A DNA stretch of 64,000 nucleotides from Oncomelania hupensis. Taxonomy: Eukaryota > Mollusca > Gastropoda > Littorinimorpha > Pomatiopsidae. Location: contig CM072511.1 in the NCBI GenBank assembly GCA_036898135.1, positions 41,929,243 through 41,993,242 of the forward strand, read 5' to 3'. The notes beneath the pieces were generated by a model, which was given only the letters and a program-made list of their open reading frames with translations, ran no database searches and had not been told where the DNA came from. Below, in pieces: positions 55,544-64,000 of this stretch. A program made the translations under genes and the position numbers. The first letter of the stretch is position 1, and the number at the start of each line of letters is the position of its first letter.

Positions 55544-56141
55544 ATGTAGAAAAAGAGAGGGAGAGAAAGAGGGAGGGAGAGAAAGAGAGCGATAGATAGA
55601 GGGAGAGAGACAGAGACAGAGAGAGACACAGAGAAGCAGTTTGGGGTGTAAAGAGCAAAGGAACACAAACTAGCATGAGGATCATGGAACAACACAAACC
55701 ACAGTGTTCTAAATTGTAGGATTATATGATCTATCTTTTTTTCTCTCTTTAATCCTGTTAACTTTCAGCAAGCTGTCACACAGAGCTTGGCGTCATCGAT
55801 AAACTCATATGCAGGATTTTGTTGCAGAAAGAGTTCTCTGCATGCAAGGCTGCACTGCGCCGTGATTTATCCGAAGTTTTAATGTCACAACAGTTCACAC
55901 ATTCTGGAAACTGAGCAAATGGTAAAGGTGGTGATTGTGATGAAGCACGTGGGGCATTACGGGTTGGTCGGTTCCCCGATGGCGCAGCAGTGGATACTAC
56001 ACAGCCTTTGTATTATATTTATAGAACTTAGAAGAGGACCAAATAAGCGTTACGCTACGTGTCCAGGGGACGTTAATCTACCCAACGCAACGCAACCAAA
56101 AAAGCGTCGCTTTGGCGAAACGAATGCGCCGCACTGAGGGA
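55544..56141. other. AG-rich then ordinary intergenic DNA
   Basis: AGAC/GAGA repeats continue to about 55630. No gene after that. Confidence 0.45.
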
Positions 56142-56142
56142 C

Positions 56143-56204
<62 letters not shown>

Positions 56205-56205
56205 T
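56142..56205. repeat. (AAT)n microsatellite
   Basis: Perfect AAT units. Confidence 0.92.
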
Positions 56206-56418
56206 ATAATATCCATAAATTCAATCATTGTCATAGCAGCAAGCTGCACTCACAACAGTGTTGATACACGTTAAAATTATTACGTAACAATAAGCATATC
56301 GTACCAGTTAACGTTTTTCCTCTTGGAAGTTCCAAAGCTAACGGTACTCTACTTCCGTTCTTGCTGTGGGACTGTTATATTAGGTCTGGTATTATTTCAT
56401 TAATGTAATTATTTAAAT

Positions 56419-56776
56419 GTTGTTCCTATACCCAACACATCACCAACGACGAAGTCCGACAGACCATCACACAAGCCATTGGACAACACGATGACCTGCT
56501 CACAGTGGAAAAGAAACGGAAACTCCGATGGTTTGGCCACGTCACCAGATCATCAGGCCTTGCAAAGACCATTCTGCAAGGCACAGTGCAAGGAGGTAGA
56601 AGAAGAGGGAGACCGAAAAAGAGGTGGGAGGACAACATTCGAGCATGGACTGGTTTGACACTGAGCGAAGCCATCAGGGCTGCTGAGGACAGAGAAAGAT
56701 GGAGTATGCTGGTTAAACGATCATCTGTGGTGCCCCTACGACCTCCGGGTTACGGGACAGGATAGGATAGGATAGG
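56419..56776 (+). mobile_element. RTE-type LINE, short 5'-truncated insertion
   Basis: Matches the last about 350 bp of the 38.8-kb RTE copy, including an 86-codon open frame (56505-56765) for the RT C-terminus. The stop lies in the GGATAGGATAGG tail. AATTATTTAAAT flanks both sides (56407-56418 and 56777-56788). A few extra bases (GTTG) at the 5' junction are typical of target-primed insertion. It is a recent insertion from the same family. Confidence 0.93.
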
Positions 56777-57036
56777 AATTATTTAAATATACATTCACAT
56801 TCATATATCTATACAACATATTACAAACAAATATTATACAAACAAGAAAATAAACTCATAATTTTGTTAGAAGGGTACATGTAGCTTTATTGGTCTATTT
56901 TCGGTAAGTGTAAGGATGTTTCAAGGAAAAGTACGACTTACCACTTATTACGACTTATTGATTTCGAAAAAAGTCACCTTTTGTCACTTTAGTTGTGAAA
57001 AGGGTGTAATTTTGTGCAATTAAGTCTTCTTTTTTG

Positions 57037-57037
<1 letters not shown>

Positions 57038-57124
<87 letters not shown>

Positions 57125-57150
57125 ACAACAACAACAACAACAACAACAAC
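57038..57150. repeat. (ACT)n then (AAC)n microsatellite
   Basis: About 28 ACT units followed by about 9 AAC units. Confidence 0.93.
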
Positions 57151-57265
57151 AGCAACTACAACAGGATGATATCACGCGCTTTTTCTTCAATCGGACTCTA
57201 AACGCGGCAATATGAAAATATCGCTATTACTGAAGTCGGAATATAAATCAATTTTTATGTGTGAA

Positions 57266-57453
57266 ATTTTATATTGACTGCATCCAATACCATTCTTGAA
57301 GAGAAGGATGAAACCGGAGTACCCGAGAAAACTCTCGATCTCTTGAAAAGTCTCGTACCTAAGTCACGTAAGTTCGACCCACGCGGGGTTCCAATCCGCG
57401 ACCTTTGACCAAGGAAACCAGCTCACTCTCAACTAAGCTACAGAACACCCCCA
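57266..57453 (-). repeat. tRNA-derived SINE with CTCCGG motif, reversed copy
   Basis: Minus-strand head TGTAGCTTAGTTGAGAG, B-box-like GGATTGGAACCCC, then GTGACTTAGGTACGAGACT and a body ending CAGTCAATATAAAA. Same family as 29133-29340. Confidence 0.82.
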
Positions 57454-57627
57454 TTTATGCATTTGGATGTCACATCTGTTTGGATAAGTTTTTGGTGAAA
57501 ACATGTATATTGCAGCTTCAAGACTTGGAGAGCATTCAGTGGGTCCCCTTCGATTTATAATACCAAGTCTGTGTGGTATCTACTACTGCGCCATCGGCGA
57601 TCCGCCCAACGTGTATTGCCCTTGTGT

Positions 57628-57750
57628 ATGAAGGTAGTAGGCATACTGCGTAGCTGTGACTGGCCGAGACTTACGTCGCATCTCTACAATGATGGGGATG
57701 GAGGAGAGGCGACGTAAGCCTCAGGTAGTCTCTGTTACGCAGTGTGAGTA
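57628..57750. repeat. Long hairpin repeat
   Basis: Left arm ACTGCGTA..CTTACGTCGC and right arm GCGACGTAAG..TACGCAGT are inverted copies of about 45-50 bp around a short centre. Confidence 0.75.
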
Positions 57751-57797
57751 GTGGTATGGAACTGGTATGGTAGTTAGGTAGCTGTGGTAAAGGTGAG

Positions 57798-57798
57798 A

Positions 57799-57874
<76 letters not shown>
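57798..57874. repeat. (GAT)n microsatellite
   Basis: Perfect GAT units. Confidence 0.94.
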
Positions 57875-57875
<1 letters not shown>

Positions 57876-58797
57876 CTGGCTGTAGCTGATCATAACTAAG
57901 TCATCGTAAGCTACCAACATCAGTTTAACCCAGCTTTCGAGGTTCGGATGTTGATCTAATCGGTTTAGCATTATCTCAGACACTTGGACCCGATTCGCCG
58001 TATCCTCCCAGTGCCTGACCTGAAACTTAATCAAGGACTACACTCACGCACCCAGTTCATCACTTTGGAAACATTTCATTGTTCAACGTCCCGATTACCT
58101 CCCATTGCTGGTTGGAAAGTACCCGTATGTGTCATGGGCGCAAGGGGCATCGTGTTTTGATAGAACCCGTCTTGAGACACGTGCCGGGCCGGCTCAGCGC
58201 GTGTCATCCTTTGGGGATTCTAGACTTGGCACTCGCTGGATCTTCAGCTATTTTATCCTAAAGCTCACGAGATCGGTACAGTCTGGGGAGACTTTACGAA
58301 AAGCGAAAGAACTGAAGTGTTTAATGCGGCGAGTTGAAGCTGAATTCTTATTTTACATTATAATCATTGCATGCGAGAAGAGGATGGGAAAACAATATTG
58401 CATACACTTAGGTTCAAATATTGCTACAGGTACGACATTTTTTTGGGACACGTGACTAATAGCGTCTTGACAATGAACATCGAGCGTTTTTAGGCAGAGC
58501 TCGTTTAGGTACGGCAGGCATCTTATTCAACAGGTTTGTCTTTAAAGCGGGCTTCTTACTCTCCACGCATCACGCATACCAGCATGTTTTGATAACTGGT
58601 GTAGCCAACCATTTTCCTTATCTCTTAAATGCTCACTGTTATCAAGGACAACCTTAAAGGGTGGAAATTAAATAATCTGGCAGATTATCGTGCACTCGCT
58701 GCCCTAAATTAATGTTTTCCCAATACGCTTCTCAAACTCGAGTTGTTGAGATGTTAGTTGAGGTTGAGCTTGCCGGTGATTGCATCATAAGATTAGT
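57875..58797. other. Intergenic, no gene recognised
   Basis: A 116-codon frame at 58105-58455 has no domain. Confidence 0.45.
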
Positions 58798-59199
<402 letters not shown>

Positions 59200-59260
59200 G
59201 ATGCTATATACGCGCTTTTCCCCCAAATCTTTAACTAGGCTCAAAGCGCGGCGATCTTTA
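59200..59260 (-). repeat. CR1/L2-type LINE 3' end remnant
   Basis: The minus strand reads CTCAAAGCGC-type sequence reversed (GCGCTTTGAGCC), GGGGAAAAGCGCGTATATAGC, then the (ATT)n tail of 59199-59085. The order UTR, TATATAGC, (ATT)n is as at 53720. Confidence 0.6.
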
Positions 59261-59654
59261 TTAACATACATAAAGACAGCAGAGGCAGAATGAGGAAGAG
59301 AATGTTGAAGAAAAGCAGAAGCAGCACCACTAACGACCACAACGAAGGCGACGGTGACTACAAAACCAACAGCAACAGCAATAACAACCGCTGCCATTAT
59401 TAATCCTACGATTCCTATTCCAACTCAAACTCCTGTTCCTCATCCGACTCCTTCTCCTTCTCTCTCAGTACACTCTCTCATTCAGGTATCCCCGTAGGAA
59501 GTAGTCTGCAGGGGAATGGACATGCCATGAGTTGTCTGTGCGCCGTGAGATAAGCCTATATCCTAGAAAATATTGTTTGATGAAATCTAGTGAAACATTG
59601 GAGCAAGTTGGAGTTGCACCATACTGTTGGTAAATGAAAGTATTCATGTCGACA

Positions 59655-59679
59655 CCCCCCCCCCCCCCCCCCCCCCCCC
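59655..59679. repeat. Poly-C run
   Basis: 25 consecutive C. Confidence 0.93.
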
Positions 59680-59804
59680 ACTCCCACTGCGCTTCCTTCT
59701 CAGTGTTGGCAAGAATTCAAAAAGTGCAGTGTATTCAAATGTCAGGCAATAACATTGCACTCTGCACAGGCAGTAGTTCCAACCCCGTTGGAGACCTGCA
59801 GTAA

Positions 59805-59860
<56 letters not shown>

Positions 59861-59886
59861 TGATGATGATGATGATGATGATAATA

Positions 59887-59980
<94 letters not shown>

Positions 59981-60003
59981 TGATGATGATGATGATGATG
60001 ATG

Positions 60004-60058
<55 letters not shown>

Positions 60059-60062
60059 TAAA
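59805..60062. repeat. Alternating (AAT)n and (ATG)n blocks
   Basis: AAT and ATG blocks switch five or six times over 250 bp. Poly-Ile, Ser, Leu and Met frames here are artefacts. Confidence 0.94.
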
Positions 60063-60301
60063 CAATAATGAAGAAATAAAGGAAAGAAGTTTAACAAAAG
60101 AATTAAAACATTTAGTACTGTGAGACACTTCGCCCCTGCTTCTTCGGATGAAAGTATAAACCGAGGCCTAGTCTGTGCACGCACGCATTCCATCGCATGG
60201 TCTTTAAAGATCCTGACGCTCGTGTCCTAATGGGGTGAGTGCAGGCTACACAAATACACCCAGCACGCTCAAGTTCCCTTTTCCGGTCCCACACCTGGTG
60301 G

Positions 60302-60440
60302 CCCAAGATTGTGCTCAGTGGTCTTGGCGTCAGACTATGCGCCCAAATGTTGCAGGCGGGCGCTTCGGGCGGCTTGAGTTAGATCCTGTATCGATCAGCA
60401 TCTTGAGCAGCTCTTGAGCTGGAAAAGCGCTATATAAAAG
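60302..60440 (+). repeat. SINE with GCGCTATATAAA 3' end, copy 3
   Basis: GTGCTCAGTGGTCTTGGCGTC (A-box-like), GAGTTAGATCC (B-box-like), TTGAGCAGCTC, AAAGCGCTATATAAA. Confidence 0.82.
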
Positions 60441-61404
60441 TGATGGAATCAAGTGGTAACGTTTTATTGGCCCACCCTAAATATTATGATCTGCAATCAG
60501 GCGATGCTGCACTCTTTACAGCAACCGACAGACTATGCGCTTCAGAGGATGCGTCACCCCTTAGTCAACTCATCTCAGCTACTTGTTAAAAGGTAGCGGG
60601 ATGTCTGATCCTGTACTGATCCTATACTTACTATATTCGGTGGCTGTATAATATTTACTCTCAGAACTGATCAAGATACCGAGGGCGCGAGTGCATTTTC
60701 ACGAACTACCACTGTATTTTATCCTTTGAACAGAGGATTTTATTCCTCTGGGAGCTGTAGCGCGTCGTAAGAGGTGTTAACAAGAAGCACCTTCACTGGA
60801 ACATCCTTGCTGAGAAGTCTTTCTTGTCGAGATATCTATATCTCTTAACACTCACAGAGTAACAACTACCTGCTATATTATAATGTGCACAGTCACCGAA
60901 GTTCTGACCGAGTTGTGTTTATAATTTTTAAAATCTGTTTGGTTTTCATGATAGGAGTTTCAATCCGTTTCTACGTTATTTTAAACAAGATTTTATATTT
61001 TATTTAACTGAATGCAAATAATAACTAATGTACAGAATTGGCAAAAGACAGCAAGAAACGTGTTTACGTACTCGATCCCAGCGGTAACCTACGATTCTTG
61101 ATAACACGTTATACATGGGGACGATCCGCGGAGCATTTGTAATAATGCCATCTTGTCCTGTATTGATAACTAGTGTCGTTATTTTTTACGCCTCTTCCCC
61201 TCCTCCCACCCGCTCCACTCCCACACAAACTCATCTCGTTAAACTTGTTTTACATGATAATTATTTTACCTTGCAACTCCAAGTGCATGGATACAATTAT
61301 TTTATTTTAATTTTAATAATCTACTTTTCAGTTTTATGGAATGTCCATGCACCATTTTTATATTCGTTTTCATTTTCGTTACCTCCACACCCACCCATAT
61401 CACC

Positions 61405-61408
<4 letters not shown>
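60441..61408. other. Intergenic, no gene recognised
   Basis: No domain recognised. Confidence 0.4.

Positions 61409-61482
<74 letters not shown>
61409..61482. repeat. (CT)n microsatellite
   Basis: Perfect CT units. Confidence 0.94.
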
Positions 61483-61485
<3 letters not shown>

Positions 61486-61610
61486 TCGGACCCCACGGGA
61501 CATTACACACGGTGGGAGCCTGTAGTTCTATAGCAAAGCGGTAGATAGTACAACACAGACGGAGAAAATTGCGAGTCTCTCATTCGTAAGCCTGAGTACT
61601 ATCTACTGTC

Positions 61611-61830
61611 CCACCGCCGTAGCTCAAGTGGTAGAGCTTTCGCCTGGCACATCGATGACCCAGGTTCGAATCCCGTGGTGGGCGATATAAAATGTGGCCA
61701 TTTTCACTGTTCATTTTAGCAGTATGATTGCTCTGGTGGTTCAGTGTTGATTCAGGTCCCTACCCCTCTTTCTTTGGGATGATTATCCCCGTCTGCCATA
61801 TCGCCAATAGTGGGTGTAAACGTTAAACCT
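61611..61830 (+). repeat. tRNA-derived SINE, full copy
   Basis: CCACCGCCGTAGCTCAAGTGG start, GGTTCGAATCCCGTGGTGGG, body and 3' region as at 17661-17881. Confidence 0.82.
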
Positions 61831-61955
61831 CAATGTTCGTTCGTAAGCTTACTATCGGCTACCACCATGCTATAGAGATACCAGGCACCCAACAAGTGTA
61901 ACGCTCCTGTGCTCTGACTTTAAAAAATTCGATATTCGACACATGGCCGATGAAC

Positions 61956-61958
<3 letters not shown>

Positions 61959-62031
<73 letters not shown>
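61959..62031. repeat. (CT)n microsatellite
   Basis: Perfect CT units. Confidence 0.94.
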
Positions 62032-62036
<5 letters not shown>

Positions 62037-62919
62037 CGTTACTCAAGTCTATTTTCTACTCGCCCGGTGAAATACCTTCTATATATATCGGGTCGTTCTA
62101 TCGATCGGGCCGCTTCCGTCGCAGCTCGGCCATCGGGGGTTCAAACGAGTTTTGAAAGCGCCCAATGAGTCCATTCTTTCCGGCACGGAGTGTTTTGGCT
62201 CAGGTAATAAAGTACGATGGCTTCCTTTCATGCGGAACCCTGTGCCACAGACAACGCGCTGAGGATTGGAGTAGAAGCTAGGCATACAATATTGTGAGGT
62301 GGGTGGGGGGAGAGGGGACAGGAGAAGGAGGAGGAGGAATGGGGAAGAGAGCAGAAGAATAAGAAAGAGGAAGGCGGAAGGTCATTACATAAAGTCAACC
62401 TTGATTCCACAGTGCGTTGCTGAGACCCGCCGAGGCTTACGTAGGAGTTACTGCGGTGAGGCTCGGGCACGCTGCATGACTTGATTCCTGGATGATCTGC
62501 GTTCAACCACACTATTCTGAACTCCCATGCAAGGCATTATGTTGTTTCTACTCATTTAGTCTAAACAAAGGAGTTTAAGCTAAATGGTGACGAGTTAAAT
62601 AAACAGTATTGTTATGTTATTATGGTTTATTTCTTTACTGAATTCTGTCTTTTTCTTCTATGTTTGACTGATTGATTTATTGATGTCTTATGCTCTGTCA
62701 TATTTTTTTAAATTAATGTGTACATAATTTTACTCACTGTACGCTTGCTGTTGCATTCCTACTAGGACATTTTTCTGTTGTATTGTGTGTATAGTCTTTA
62801 TCACTTTGTTGAAGTGTTGCTTTCAATAGTTTTACAACAAATAATCTTTACAATAATTACTTTTCATGTATTCTCTTTGAACTTATTTGAATTGGGGAAT
62901 CGCGATATATATAACAGCC
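62032..62919. other. Intergenic, no gene recognised
   Basis: A partial member of the hairpin repeat family lies near 62410-62480. Confidence 0.4.

Positions 62920-62991
<72 letters not shown>
62920..62991. repeat. (ATT)n microsatellite
   Basis: Perfect ATT units. Confidence 0.94.
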
Positions 62992-62992
<1 letters not shown>

Positions 62993-64000
62993 CTATCATA
63001 TCGTGTGTTTTTTTCCTTTAAAAAAATCAAACTCGTACTTGAAAAAGATCTTAGTTTTGGGTTTAATCTTTCTTTTTGCGGTGGAGCAACATTCATTGTG
63101 AATTTCAAATGAACCTGTGATGCTCAAATGTGTGATCTTGGGGGAGAGCTTTTAAATTGTAATGCAGGTTAGTTTGTTTTGTTGTTGTTTCTCCCCCTTC
63201 CCCATCCCCACCCTACCCCCACCTCCCATCTCCTAATCCCCCGAAAGGAGGTTATGTTTTCTTGAATTCTTCCCGTCCTGTTTCTCAGTCCTCGTAGTAG
63301 TAGCGTCACATTGTCGAACAGTTCGAGGTGGGGTGCGGGGGTTGGTTGACAACCAAGCAACAGCTGAAAAAGTTTGTGCTTCGTGCAATTATTGAATTCC
63401 CGTTCTTACATTAAATCTTACATTGTTTGTAAACAAAAGATTATTTAGAAAATATGCTTCCAAATAAAGATTATGTCGCTAAAAGTGGTAACAATAAAAA
63501 TTTTACAAAGGGAGTTCCGTATTGCAATGTCATCTAGACACCACACCCGCTAGTCAGGGTAACGTGCTACAATCTCCTACGTGTAGGATGGGATCGATGG
63601 CCTTGCTGAAGGGAAGGCAAGGGAAGGATTTCCCCGCATCGAAACTTTCTGACCTCCCTCCCACAGCTTAGCTGGAGACAAGCCGATGCTTACGTTCCGC
63701 CTCGGCTAGGCTCAGCTACGCAGTATGCCCTCCTCCGTATTCCAATGTTCCACAGAACCACACTAGGGTAAATAATGTTGCGGTATGCACCACCGGGAGC
63801 AGCTCTATATTCCCCCCAGCAGAACTATATTCCCTCATGTGTATGTTTCCCCAGATCTACGTTCCCTCAGGCTTTGTTCCCCCAGTGTCCATAGCCCCCC
63901 CCCCACCCTCCGCCGACACATATAATATCGTGATCAGCATGGGATTCCGTGGTGATCGTAACAGTGATTGGTACTTAAGAAAGTAATAATATTATGTAGC
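62992..64000. other. Intergenic, no gene recognised
   Basis: 63580-63735 includes a sequence related to the 57628 hairpin (reverse complement GGCATACTGCGTAGCTGAGC). Nothing codes. Confidence 0.4.

Noticed and set aside
61611..61683. Functional tRNA gene
   Set aside because: A and B boxes are clear, but stems are mispaired and the sequence runs on into a SINE body also found at 17661.

Overview
This window looks like intergenic, repeat-dominated DNA from a metazoan nuclear genome. It has no bacterial-type gene layout. Dense di- and trinucleotide microsatellites, tRNA-derived SINEs, Ty3/gypsy LTR retrotransposons, an RTE-type LINE family and a CR1/L2-type LINE point to a marine invertebrate. 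A lophotrochozoan, perhaps a gastropod mollusc, is my best guess from repeat style alone. I found no convincing host gene. The nearest candidate is a single THAP-type zinc-finger reading frame at about 21.7-22.2 kb.

Layout. 0-2.5 kb: AT-rich DNA and an (AAG)n-tailed repeat. 2.5-11.6 kb: a complete minus-strand LTR retrotransposon (LTR-1) with two 2101-bp LTRs, a GCAGA target duplication, a Leu-type primer site and one long gag-pol frame. 13.1-14.2 kb: a 1062-bp foldback-type element with long inverted termini. 14.9-16.5 kb: a second inverted repeat pair. 17.0-17.6 kb: a 54-bp minisatellite. 17.6-31.8 kb: SINEs, microsatellites, the THAP frame and a truncated RTE copy. 31.8-43.6 kb: a second minus-strand LTR retrotransposon (LTR-2; GAAGT target duplication, Pro-type primer site). 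Its upstream LTR is split by a near-full-length RTE LINE (38.8-42.1 kb). 44.2-44.3 kb: a hammerhead ribozyme motif on the minus strand. 50.3-55.5 kb: a decayed RTE copy interrupted by a CR1/L2-type LINE and bracketed by a long direct repeat. 56.4-56.8 kb: a short RTE insertion with a 12-bp target duplication. 57-64 kb: SINEs, hairpin repeats and microsatellites.

How it fits together. Both LTR elements encode integrase upstream of reverse transcriptase, the Ty1/copia-like order that defines the Gmr1-like group within Ty3/gypsy. Each is nearly intact but carries one visible lesion: a 1-nt frameshift in RNase H for LTR-1 and an in-frame stop in integrase for LTR-2. The RTE family ends in (GGATA)n, and the tail supplies the stop codon. 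The SINEs depend on other elements; one SINE family shares the GCTATATAAA 3' end of the CR1/L2-type LINE, which suggests it borrows that machinery. Nesting gives relative ages: the RTE insertion at 38.8-42.1 kb is younger than LTR-2, and the CR1/L2 insertion is younger than the RTE copy at 50.7 kb.
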